Positions 9,601 through 17,591 of a stretch of DNA of 30,397 bases are shown here, one piece after another. Numbering within the stretch: the stretch's first letter is position 1; each line of letters begins with the position of its first letter. The DNA comes from an uncultured Flavobacteriales bacterium (GTDB taxonomy: Bacteria > Bacteroidota > Bacteroidia > Flavobacteriales_D > Sanyastnellaceae), in contig CALKUW010000140.1 in the NCBI GenBank assembly GCA_937996585.1, forward strand, positions 1 to 30,397, written 5' to 3'. The position numbers and the translations under genes were made by a program. The notes under the pieces are model-generated. The model had not been told where the DNA came from. It searched no databases and saw only the letters and a list, made by a program, of their open reading frames with translations.

Positions 9601-12600
9601 TCGGTGTAGGCAATGACCGGCGTCAGATCGTTGTCATCCGAGCAGTTGTCGTAGTAGCTCGTGGTGATGGCGGGATCGTCCACGCAGTCCGCAGCGAACG
9701 GGTTGTCCGGAATCTGGTCGTGATCCACCGTCAGGGAGGGTCCGTCCGGATCGCTCGTGAGCGGGTAATCGATCGTCAGCACGCCCGTGCCACCACAACC
9801 GGCGCCGATGTGCGGAGCGAGGTTGGTGTAGCAGTTGTTGTTGCGGTAGCGCGTGACATCAGCCGGGCAGTTGATGATCGGCTTGGCGGGAGCGGAATCG
9901 TCCACCACCGTGATCAGCTGGCTGCAGGTATCCGAGCCGTGGTTGCCACAGTTGTCCCAGGCCTCCACTTCCCACGTGCGGGTGAAGTAGTAGCTGTGCT
10001 CACACGTGTAGATCGGGCTGGAGTCCGTGACGTGCACGCAGGTGGAGTCCACGCTGCAGTTGTCGGTCACGTCGTAGGAAGCCTCACCGGCACCACTGCG
10101 GGTGTCGTTGGCGAAGCAGTTGTCGTCCTTGCTGATTGTGATGTCGGCAGGGCAATCCAGCGTCACCACAGGAGCCTCCTCGTCGGTCAGGACGATGTAC
10201 TGCTCGAAGGTGGTCGTGTTGCCGCAATCGTCCGTGGCGAGGTAGGTACGGATGTACGCACCGCCGCAGGAACCGCTGACCTCATCATTGTCGTAACCGT
10301 GGTCGAGGTCTCCGTCGCAGTCCTCGTTGTAGAGGACTTCAACCTTGACGTTCGAATCACAGTTGTCGTCGGCGAAGACGTCATACACCGTGCCTTCCTC
10401 GAACTGGTCGCAGGCAATGGTGTACTCGAAGGCGCTGGCCTCCAAGTCGAACATCGGAGCGATCGTGTCGTGGGCGGAAATCAACTGGTCGCAGCTGGCC
10501 GTGTAGGAAGCGTTACCAACACAGTCGAACGCCTGGGCGTACCACGTACGGGTGAAGTTGTAGTCACCCTCGGCACGGCGGAGGAGCGTCAGGTCGAGAT
10601 CGAACTCGACACCGCATGCACCATCCCAGTTCTCGGTCACTTCGAGGGTCCACTCACCGTTGCCGGAGATGTGGTCGTCGAACATGAGGTCGAGCACGAA
10701 GTTGCCGGCCGTCGTCGTGTTCCAGCTGGCCGGGTAGCTCAGCTGCTCACAAGAAGCATTGGGTGCGTTCGTGGTGAAGCCGCTGATGACCACGCACTGT
10801 CCGTCGGGGGACGTGATCTCCATGGTCAGGTCGCTGGCCCACTCGGTGCAGCCATCGCTGGACCAATCGAGGTCGATGTGCGCACCCACGGCAACGAGGT
10901 CGTCGCTGAAGGAGGCAGATGCAGACTCGAGGGCACCGAGCTCTGCAGACAGTGCGAAGGCACTACCGGCATCGTGCTCACAGGTGTACTCGCGCTCACC
11001 GTCCATGTACCACACGTTCACGTAGTCGAGCTCACAGTTGTCGAGTGAGGTGGCCGTAGCCACGCCCGTTGCATCCGGTGAATCGTCAACGTAGCACTCG
11101 GCATCGAGGTACAAGTCGCTGTCGTCCGGGCAGGAAATGCTCGGCATGGCCGGAGCAATCTCGTCGTGGACATTGATCGTCTGCGTGCAGGTCTTCGTGG
11201 TGAAGTTGTAGCAGTGGTCGAGGCCCATCACCGTCCAGGTACGGAGGATGCTGTACTCACCGGGGCAATCACCGGGCTGATCCTCGTCGACGTAGGTCTT
11301 CGAGATGAAGACATCGCTGTCGCAGTTGTCATCGAGGTTGTGCACCGTGGGCTCACCGGTTTCACTCGGATCGCGGTTTTCCAGGCAGTAACCGTCGACA
11401 TAGATGTCAGCGGTCGGCGGGCACGTGATCGTGAAGGTCGGCGCCACGTTGTCCGTCAACGTCACGTACTGGACGAAGGTGGCAGCATTGCCGCACTCAT
11501 CGGAGATGACGTAGGTACGCTCGTACATACCGGCGCAACCAGCGGACATTTCGATGTCCGTGAAGGTGATCGTAATGTCGTCGTCGTGCGCACAGTTGTC
11601 GGTCACGTTGGTCAGACCGAGCACACCGCCGAAGTCGTCATCCTCGTTGTAGAGGTCACAGGCGAGCTCGACGTCGTTGTCGCCGTCGAAGGTCGGAGCC
11701 TCATGGTCCTCGAGGAAGATGGTCTGGATCTCCGTGGAGCTGTTTCCACAGTCGTCCACGAACGTGTACTTCCGCTGGCGGTAGTAGCAGAACTCCTCGT
11801 CTGCCACGGGTCCACAACGCGAACCGCACCCATCAAGCGGAATGGACTCGCTGGTGGACGAACCAAAAGTGAAATCCACTTCGATAGCCGTCTCCATTTC
11901 GAGGGTCTCGTAGAAAACGGTCAGGGCTTCCGTCCCATCCACGTCTCCATCACCTTCTTCCACGTCGCTCCAACCATCGCCGTACTCGTCATTCAGTTGA
12001 ATCGTGTAATCACCGGGCTCCAACATCAAGGTCTGGGTGTAGACATCTCCTGAAGAAGCACCCGGGAAGGAAATGGAACTGATGACTTGTCCATCCAGCA
12101 ACAGACTTGCTGACGAATTGTCACCGTCAGCGTAGTAGTCCACCGTGTAGGTGAATGTCACACAGTGCAGGTTGACCCAGCTGTTGGCCACGTCGGAGTC
12201 GCAGTTGTCGGTAGCGCTCGGTGCACCGTTCTGGGTGTACTCGGCTTCACAGTCGAATGCACCGCAGTCCAAGGTCACGTCGTGCACCTCTCCTTCCGGA
12301 GCGATGTGGTCAAGCACCGTGATGGTCTGCGTATCGGAACCATCATTGAGACAGTAGTCCGTGGTGCTCCAGGTACGCGTGATGGTGAAGCTGCCCTGTG
12401 CGTTATTGTCATCACCGTCACAGGTGACAGGGTTGATGACGTCGCTGTAGCTGCGGTTGGCGAGGAGCAACTCGTCGCTCGTGCATGCATCGTACAGCGT
12501 GGGGTAACCGGTCACACCGGGGCTGGCATTGTATCCACAGTAATCATCGAGGTAAATCGTGATGTCAGCGGGTGCATTGACGGTAGGAGCGGTCTCGTCG

Positions 12601-14015
12601 TAGAGCTGGACGTACTGCTCGACTGCAACTGAAGTGTTGCCGCAATCGTCGGTCGCCGTCCAGGTACGGAGCCAGGTCACGGGACAACCACCGGAAAGCT
12701 CCGTGGCCGTGACGTGGTAATCCAGGTCGGCATCACAAGCGTCGCTAGCGGTGATGGGCACCAGCGTGGGATCTTCTGCCTGCTCCTGGGTCAGGAGCTC
12801 CATGCAATCCACCATGACGTAGGCCTCGTATGCGTCCCATGCCGGAGCAACGTTATCCTCAATGGTGATGGTCTGCGTGTGGGTAGCGGTGTTTCCGCAC
12901 TCGTCGGTCGCCGTCCAGGTGCGCTCTACGACGTAACAGCCGGGCGCAGTGTAGGACACCGTAGCCTGCCCTTGGTAAACAGCCGTAATCAAGGCCTGGT
13001 TACCGGGCTCGCAGTTGTCGGTTGCCGTCACCGTAGGAACGGAAGGCGGACCTGCCGGGCACTCGATCACGAGATCCTGGGGCGGGTTGTTGAAGGTCGG
13101 GGCCGTGTCATCGTTGCGCTCCGTCACGCACTCGAAGACCTGGAAGATGTTCGCCACGTCATCGGTTCCGATGCAGACGCAGGTCACGCGGGCCTCACAG
13201 GGATTGTAGTCGGCCTGTGAGCAAGAGAGGTCGACGAGGACGTCACCCATGGCACCGGCTGCGGGAGATCCCATGATGGTACCCTCCCAGCTGAACCAAC
13301 CACCTGCACCGTAGTTGCAGTTGCGGTCATTGGCCTTCTCACCCACCTGGAAACCGAAGAATTGGTTGGCGGGAGCGTGGTTGAGGTTCAACAAACTGCC
13401 GTCGAGGTCACCCAGACCCATGAGGTAGCTCATACCACCATTCATGTAGTAGATGTCCCAATCAACGGAAGCAGCGTCAACAGGCGCACAATCGGGATCG
13501 TACTTCAGGCCGCCACCGCCTGCCACGTGGGCATCGTCGGTCGTCTGACCTTCGTAGACGATGAAAACCTCCCATTGCTCGGAAGGATCCTCCACACCCT
13601 GAACCGTTCCGGAAAGGATGGCCTTGCCGGACTCGTGGTAGCGGTGCAATTGCAAGCTGCCAGGAGAGGTAGGCACGTAATAGGTTGAGGCCACACCATA
13701 GTTCCCAATGTTGTACAGAACCAATGCACCAGCATCAGTACCGTTGTTGGGAATGGCAGTAGATGCAACGCACACCTCCTTGTTTTCCGTAATCTCACGG
13801 ACGAGGGTGCATTCGACATCACCACATGGCAACATCTCGTCATCACCTTCGTGGTAGACAACGGGGTCACTCGGGCAATCTACATTGTACAGATCGGACA
13901 AGCACTGCACCGTCTCGTTCGGACAGGCAGGGTCGATCGTCAACTGCGCCCAGCCCTGGGAGCAGCATCCGATCGCAAGAATTACCGCAAGGAAGCGGGG
14001 TAACAATTTGGACAT
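6681..14015 (-). CDS. Giant T9SS-exported HYR-like repeat protein (2444 aa)
   Basis: This is a complete gene. Its signal peptide (MSKLLPRFLAVILAIGCC, cut near GWAQ) is followed by a YFGFQVG-type domain (residues about 80-263). About 15 cysteine-containing HYR/Ig-like modules follow, each with a DNC-like motif and a final DxCGN strand (about 290-2090). Non-HYR domains are nested between modules: one with a DEYGDGWS motif (about 615-738), one like a proprotein-convertase P domain (about 1010-1150), and a jelly-roll with DYNTDDVDG and TIGFGIMSLDG (about 1828-1988). A second, divergent FQIGYGAN domain lies at about 2109-2296. The last 80 residues (LQPNPTNDVSQLGF through GMYQIRLTSNDYLVVKKLLV) are a type A T9SS sorting domain, so the protein should cross the outer membrane and be surface-attached or released. 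It is paralogous to the next gene downstream, 303 bp away, with a strong terminator between them. Ligand and exact function are unknown. Confidence 0.93.
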   Translation of the reverse strand: MSKLLPRFLAVILAIGCCSQGWAQLTIDPACPNETVQCLSDLYNVDCPSDPVVYHEGDDEMLPCGDVECTLVREITENKEVCVASTAIPNNGTDAGALVLYNIGNYGVASTYYVPTSPGSLQLHRYHESGKAILSGTVQGVEDPSEQWEVFIVYEGQTTDDAHVAGGGGLKYDPDCAPVDAASVDWDIYYMNGGMSYLMGLGDLDGSLLNLNHAPANQFFGFQVGEKANDRNCNYGAGGWFSWEGTIMGSPAAGAMGDVLVDLSCSQADYNPCEARVTCVCIGTDDVANIFQVFECVTERNDDTAPTFNNPPQDLVIECPAGPPSVPTVTATDNCEPGNQALITAVYQGQATVSYTAPGCYVVERTWTATDECGNTATHTQTITIEDNVAPAWDAYEAYVMVDCMELLTQEQAEDPTLVPITASDACDADLDYHVTATELSGGCPVTWLRTWTATDDCGNTSVAVEQYVQLYDETAPTVNAPADITIYLDDYCGYNASPGVTGYPTLYDACTSDELLLANRSYSDVINPVTCDGDDNNAQGSFTITRTWSTTDYCLNDGSDTQTITVLDHIAPEGEVHDVTLDCGAFDCEAEYTQNGAPSATDNCDSDVANSWVNLHCVTFTYTVDYYADGDNSSASLLLDGQVISSISFPGASSGDVYTQTLMLEPGDYTIQLNDEYGDGWSDVEEGDGDVDGTEALTVFYETLEMETAIEVDFTFGSSTSESIPLDGCGSRCGPVADEEFCYYRQRKYTFVDDCGNSSTEIQTIFLEDHEAPTFDGDNDVELACDLYNEDDDFGGVLGLTNVTDNCAHDDDITITFTDIEMSAGCAGMYERTYVISDECGNAATFVQYVTLTDNVAPTFTITCPPTADIYVDGYCLENRDPSETGEPTVHNLDDNCDSDVFISKTYVDEDQPGDCPGEYSILRTWTVMGLDHCYNFTTKTCTQTINVHDEIAPAMPSISCPDDSDLYLDAECYVDDSPDATGVATATSLDNCELDYVNVWYMDGEREYTCEHDAGSAFALSAELGALESASASFSDDLVAVGAHIDLDWSSDGCTEWASDLTMEITSPDGQCVVISGFTTNAPNASCEQLSYPASWNTTTAGNFVLDLMFDDHISGNGEWTLEVTENWDGACGVEFDLDLTLLRRAEGDYNFTRTWYAQAFDCVGNASYTASCDQLISAHDTIAPMFDLEASAFEYTIACDQFEEGTVYDVFADDNCDSNVKVEVLYNEDCDGDLDHGYDNDEVSGSCGGAYIRTYLATDDCGNTTTFEQYIVLTDEEAPVVTLDCPADITISKDDNCFANDTRSGAGEASYDVTDNCSVDSTCVHVTDSSPIYTCEHSYYFTRTWEVEAWDNCGNHGSDTCSQLITVVDDSAPAKPIINCPADVTRYRNNNCYTNLAPHIGAGCGGTGVLTIDYPLTSDPDGPSLTVDHDQIPDNPFAADCVDDPAITTSYYDNCSDDNDLTPVIAYTDNPVGDQNCTHYIERVWTAYFIDECGNQSETATCTQIIDIIDDIDPTISAPDISVACEDFHANPDAIYATADDNCDPNVTLELIDQDMIMPGTCAGLYQNTYRATDCSGNVTTVSHLVTLVDETAPTFDSFPSDAIVECGSGTTPEDLGTPTASDNCADDETLTLDYEDIVSTFKDDDCQTIERHWTITDPCGNSYTQVQTYEIEDTGYPVITTPACDHTFQCDGEGNIAEFNNWLATHAGAEATDDCSSIIWDYEVPVISAGPNPQLSDGCGATGEVTVTFYATDACGNSTPTTATFTLVDTLAPDLTNVLVPDDITLEQTANCDRSTGVNITGVPSADADNGADACCYSFVDISHEDGAISCLCPPDDSQWFVPQFSDEELFTYCETEAEIAGTMSFDWDYNTDDVDGAFWDVALYVDGELSDIFGADEQSGSVSIEVDAGETIGFGIMSLDGLYGGASLLISNFSGPSGMDFIGIYDEANWDQYDGFNGSHTFSNDGETLLIEGTNVDLVCEGSYEFIRTWTLFAFDECGNESEELIHEQTITVLDNIAPQFTETCGYDNGELVDVDYDDACGEISIPEACEVDAQDNCDASVAISCSVDTLGEYAPLGDVKNYCLATNPAAYANGETCNSMDPHALRLMSIPNGDIYYTMDEAVLTEYDSGEIMLTCSLSSTTVPDAGWILHLSLLPEQNVIDAIAAGADASDFCLNDPNFLGNIDDLISCANVMSEIGTPDFKKYIVNCGDNGEGLASSRLVGVDAYGGSQLDLRHQPANSYYAFQIGYGANQQNAEYGMSGWFFWEGHFLGQSAMGSGDFFCDLDCTLPWQIQHCCTATDDCGNTETFCYIYNITGDIASDDIAVAGGQTGGDHTPVVIGGAGDVTTGKTPIRVTNLQPNPTNDVSQLGFVVSENMRIRVDLIGMDGVLVAELYDGVATSGVNHTLDVDAQGLSDGMYQIRLTSNDYLVVKKLLVSE
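7850..13080 (-). repeat. HYR-like module array with nested domains
   Basis: About 15 modules are recognisable by a D-[NAD]-C motif and a TxTDxCGN strand. Spacing is less regular than in the downstream giant because several modules carry an extra domain of 100-160 residues. Many modules contain acidic stretches (for example NEDCDGDLDHGYDNDE) that could bind calcium; this is inferred from composition only. Confidence 0.7.
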
Positions 14016-14344
14016 GGTTTTGGGTTTGGGATTGGTGATAGGCTGATTAAGCAGTCGTACGGACCATATTGATTTTGACTATACACTGATTCACTTCCAT
14101 CGAAATTATTATCTGATTTGACACAATATGGCTACACTTACGAAGTGCCTCATAAGTTTTCGCTTATCAGCAATATTTCATCGATTAAAGTGGCAATACT
14201 GCATATGGGAAGCCTCTCATTTTGTAGTCGTCAAGCATCACCATAAAATCGCCCCCTGAAAGCAGGCAAAACCGGGAATACCTTTGGCCTGTGAAGGGCA
14301 ATGATTCCCGAAAGTCGAAAGGCACCAAGCGCCGGAAGTCCATT
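14016..14344. other. Divergent AT-rich intergenic region
   Basis: This separates the leftward giant gene from the rightward E1 gene. It is AT-rich, with no recognisable gene. On the plus strand it contains a perfect TAnnTTTG box at 14279-14286. On the minus strand I see no clear box for the giant gene. A short ATAAG/CTTAT inverted repeat at about 14152-14167 is too small to interpret. Confidence 0.6.
14279..14286 (+). promoter_or_regulatory. Candidate -7 box for the E1 gene
   Basis: TACCTTTG matches the Bacteroidetes -7 consensus TAnnTTTG exactly. No TTG lies 17-23 bases upstream, so the -33 part is missing or degenerate. The transcript would begin near 14290-14293. That leaves a leader of about 52 bases before the ATG at 14345, or almost none before the in-frame GTG at 14291. 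Confidence 0.4.
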
Positions 14345-16405
14345 ATGAATGCCACGAATGGCGCCCACATTGAACGGGCGTATAATCTGATGGTGACCGC
14401 CCGGAGAATGGCGGACCTGTACGAGGCCCATGCCAAGCTCACATCGAAGTACGTGCACGCTTGCTCCAATGGACACGAGGCCATCCAGATTGCGGCGGGT
14501 CAGCTGTTGGAATCCCAGGATTACCTGTACGCCTATTACCGGGACGATGCCCTGCTGCTCGCGCTTGGCATGACACCCTACGAGCTGATGCTCCAGCTGT
14601 TCGCCAAGGCCGACGACCCCTTCAGCGGGGGGCGCACCTACTACAGCCACCCTTCGCTCAAACGGGAGGGCCTGCCCAGGATCCCGCACAACTCTTCCGC
14701 GACCGGAATGCAGGCCATTCCTGCCACAGGAGCGGCCATGGGCATCCAATACCGGGAAAACAATGGGCTTGGGCAGGAAGTCGAAGGGGCTCACCCCCCC
14801 GTTGTAGTATGTTCCATCGGGGATGCCGCCATGACGGAGGGGGAGGTTGCCGAAGCCCTCCATATGGCAGCCCTCAAGCAGCTACCTATTATATACGTGG
14901 TGCAAGACAATGAATGGGACATCTCCGCGCATTCAAGCGAGATCCGATTCGGTGATGCCACCACGTTTGCCAAGGCTTTCCCCGGCATCGAGGTGCTTTC
15001 CCTGGACGGGCATGATTATATCCAATCGGTCGAAGCCATGGAAGCGGCTTTCCGCACCGTTCGCACCGAGCGCCGGCCCGTTCTGGTGCATGCCAAAGTG
15101 CCGCTGCTCGGCCACCATACCAGCGGCGTGCGCAGGGAGTGGTACCGGGACGACCTGGATGAAGCGAGCAAGCGTGATCCCCTGCCCCATTTCAGGTCTG
15201 CGCTTCTCGATTCAGGGTGGAATGAAGGCGACCTGGACAGGATCGACCAGCAAGCCGAGGAACGGGTGGCCCAGGCATTCGATGAAGCCCGGTCGGCGGC
15301 TGAACCGAACCCGGATGACCTGATGCCCACTGCCCTGGCGCCCACTCCGGTGGACACCGAAACCGGTGACCGGGTCGGAGAAGACACGGAGCCCCAAATC
15401 ATGGTGGACCAGGCCCTGCACGCCATGCAGGAAATCCTCACCGGCGACGCCACCACCCTGCTCTATGGTCAGGATGTCGGAGGGCGACTCGGCGGGGTCT
15501 TCAGGGAGGCGGCCACCCTCGCCCAGAAATTTGGCGATCACCGGGTATTCAACACGCCGATACAAGAAGCCTTCATCGTCGGAAGTACAGTGGGGATGAG
15601 CGCCGTGGGCCTCAAACCCATCGTGGAAATCCAATTCGCAGACTACCTGTGGCCGGGACTCAACCAGCTGTTCACGGAGTTGTCACGCAGCTACTTCCTC
15701 AGCAACGGCCAATGGCCGGTGAACAGCGTCATCCGGGTCCCCATCGGGGCCTATGGTTCCGGCGGCCCCTACCACAGCTCCAGCATCGAAAGCGTCCTGA
15801 CCTCCATCCGCGGCATCAAGGTGGCCTACCCCAGTTGCGGCGCTGACCTGAAGGGCCTGCTCAAAGCAGCGGTGGCCGATCCGAATCCCGTGGTCGTGCT
15901 CGAGCACAAGGGCCTCTACTGGTCCAAGGTGCCCGGAACGGAGGCTGCGAAGACTGCGGAACCCTCTGCAGATTACCTCTTGCCTTTCGGGACCGCCCGA
16001 ACCGTTCTGGCTGCAGAGAAGCAACCTGACGGGGCGGCAACGCTGGCGATCATCACGTATGGCCGGGGAGTCCATTGGGCATTGGAAGCCGCTGCCGAAT
16101 TCCCCGGTCGCATCGAGATTGTGGACTTGCGCAGCCTTGCTCCCTACGATGGCGATCACGTTGTTGAATCCGTAAAGCGGAACCACCGATGTCTGGTATT
16201 GACCGAAGAGCCGCCCACGGGCAGTTTCGCCCAAGCCCTGGCCGGATCCATTTCGGAACAGGCCTTCGAGCACCTGGATGCCCCCGTGCGGTGCATTGGC
16301 TCGATGGAAGTGCCCGCGATTCCCCTGAATGAGTCCTTGGAAGCCGCGGTGCTCCCCAATGCCTCCCGGGTGGTAGCAGCGTGTGCGGATCTGCTCGCGT
16401 ATTGA
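14345..16405 (+). CDS. Fused alpha/beta 2-oxo acid dehydrogenase E1
   Basis: This is the thiamine-diphosphate E1 component of a 2-oxo acid dehydrogenase complex (branched-chain 2-oxo acid or pyruvate type), which decarboxylates the oxo acid and passes the acyl group to lipoylated E2. The alpha half covers residues about 10-340, with the ThDP/Mg motif GDAAMTEGE (about 159-167) ending at VVQDN (about 188). A linker rich in Pro, Asp and Glu leads to the beta half from about residue 350 (LLYGQDVGG, IQFADYLWPG, GAYGSGGPYHSSS) and a transketolase C-terminal domain (IVDLRSLAPYD, LTEEPPTGSFAQ). One chain of about 686 aa replaces the usual two subunits, an arrangement common in Bacteroidetes. No E2 or E3 gene is adjacent, so the substrate is uncertain. 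An in-frame GTG at 14291 would add 18 basic residues; I prefer the ATG. Confidence 0.88.
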   Translation: MNATNGAHIERAYNLMVTARRMADLYEAHAKLTSKYVHACSNGHEAIQIAAGQLLESQDYLYAYYRDDALLLALGMTPYELMLQLFAKADDPFSGGRTYYSHPSLKREGLPRIPHNSSATGMQAIPATGAAMGIQYRENNGLGQEVEGAHPPVVVCSIGDAAMTEGEVAEALHMAALKQLPIIYVVQDNEWDISAHSSEIRFGDATTFAKAFPGIEVLSLDGHDYIQSVEAMEAAFRTVRTERRPVLVHAKVPLLGHHTSGVRREWYRDDLDEASKRDPLPHFRSALLDSGWNEGDLDRIDQQAEERVAQAFDEARSAAEPNPDDLMPTALAPTPVDTETGDRVGEDTEPQIMVDQALHAMQEILTGDATTLLYGQDVGGRLGGVFREAATLAQKFGDHRVFNTPIQEAFIVGSTVGMSAVGLKPIVEIQFADYLWPGLNQLFTELSRSYFLSNGQWPVNSVIRVPIGAYGSGGPYHSSSIESVLTSIRGIKVAYPSCGADLKGLLKAAVADPNPVVVLEHKGLYWSKVPGTEAAKTAEPSADYLLPFGTARTVLAAEKQPDGAATLAIITYGRGVHWALEAAAEFPGRIEIVDLRSLAPYDGDHVVESVKRNHRCLVLTEEPPTGSFAQALAGSISEQAFEHLDAPVRCIGSMEVPAIPLNESLEAAVLPNASRVVAACADLLAY

Positions 16406-16511
16406 CCCATACCGTGCGCTTGTTCCCTTTTCCTGCACCTCAGGCACGAGGCGGATACAAATCTTTGTTTCTGCATGAACCTTCAAGGCTGCGGGTTGTA
16501 CCACCCTTGAT

Positions 16512-17588
16512 ATGCCCCAGCGCACCCACATCCAACATGCGGATTCCGGCAAGATGCCGAAGACGTTGCCCTGTGCAGTGCGGGACGTTCGGCGGCTGAC
16601 CTCCAAGAGTGTACTCGTCACCCTCGACCCCGGTGACCATCTGCCCCTCTTCTCCCACAAACCCGGACAGCGCGTCACTTTCTGTTTGAACCTTGAAGGG
16701 CGCACCTGCTTCCGCAGCTACAACCTCGTCAATGAGGTTGGACAACTCCCTCAGGTTGCCGTCAAACAGGTGGCCCGTGGCGGCGCCTCGGAATTCTTCA
16801 CGGAAGAGCTGCAACCTGGCGACGTCCTGAACGTGGCAGCGCCGGAGGGGCACTGGTATGACGAGAAGATTGACCACAAGGCGCACCACCTGCTGCTGTT
16901 TGCCGCCGGCAGCGGCATCACTCCCTTGATTTCGGTGGCGAAGCACGCCTTGCGCTCCCGTCCGGATCACCGCATTACCCTGCTCTACGCGAACTCCGCT
17001 ACCCGGGACATCATGTTCCAGCAGGAACTGGACGACATGGCCCGTTCATCGCGATTCAACGTCTTTCACATCTTGGGTGATGGCGCCACGGGAGAAGACC
17101 TGTCCACCGGACGGCTCGACCATGCCAAACTGCAAAGACTGCTGGAAGACTTTCATCAGGACACGCTCCCGGAAGTGGCCTTCGTCTCGGGTCCGGCCGG
17201 ATTCATGGACCTCGTCGATGAGGCAGCAATGCGCCACACGCCCAGCCTGACGCCCCTGCGGTTCTCCTTCATGCAACAGCCCTTCCTGCATCCGGAGGAC
17301 AATGTGGGCTCCGGCCCCACTTCAACATTGAGGGTAACCGTGGGCGGCATGACGCACGTCATCGACTCTACCCGTTGCAATACCATCCTGGAAACAGCTG
17401 ATGCAGCCGGACTTTCCATGCCCGCCAATTGCAGGAGTGGGATTTGTCACCGTTGCAAGGGCCGCCTCATTTCAGGCCACACCGTGGGACGCACAACGAA
17501 GGTGCCGGGCAAGGAAGTGCCCAAGGGATACATCCTCTGCTGCCAGCAGCGGCCGGCCAGTGATGACGTGGAAATCTCGCTGGACTGA
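16512..17588 (+). CDS. PaaE-like FAD/NAD(P)H reductase with C-terminal 2Fe-2S ferredoxin domain
   Basis: This is an electron-transfer flavoprotein that should take electrons from NAD(P)H through FAD to a 2Fe-2S cluster and on to a partner. Residues about 20-120 form the FAD-binding barrel (RSYNL, then GGASEFFTEEL and PGDVL). Residues about 125-255 form the nucleotide-binding domain (FAAGSGITPL, then VSGPAGFMD). Residues about 270-358 are a plant-type ferredoxin domain with cysteines in CRSGICHRC plus a final cysteine in YILCC. The length (358 aa) and domain order match PaaE of phenylacetyl-CoA epoxidase. No paaABCD genes are nearby, so the physiological partner is unknown and the paa role is not supported here. 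It lies 106 bp after the E1 gene on the same strand and its stop is 3 bp from that of the convergent lolA-like gene. A second ATG at 16554 is possible. Confidence 0.85.
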   Translation: MPQRTHIQHADSGKMPKTLPCAVRDVRRLTSKSVLVTLDPGDHLPLFSHKPGQRVTFCLNLEGRTCFRSYNLVNEVGQLPQVAVKQVARGGASEFFTEELQPGDVLNVAAPEGHWYDEKIDHKAHHLLLFAAGSGITPLISVAKHALRSRPDHRITLLYANSATRDIMFQQELDDMARSSRFNVFHILGDGATGEDLSTGRLDHAKLQRLLEDFHQDTLPEVAFVSGPAGFMDLVDEAAMRHTPSLTPLRFSFMQQPFLHPEDNVGSGPTSTLRVTVGGMTHVIDSTRCNTILETADAAGLSMPANCRSGICHRCKGRLISGHTVGRTTKVPGKEVPKGYILCCQQRPASDDVEISLD

Positions 17589-17591
17589 CCG

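Noticed and set aside
6783..11048. A 1421-codon open frame on the plus strand opposite the upstream giant
   Set aside because: It is antisense to a gene with signal peptide, domains and sorting signal. Its predicted protein is rich in Val, Arg, His and Gly with no recognisable domain. Strong C/G third-position bias in the real gene leaves few stops on the other strand.
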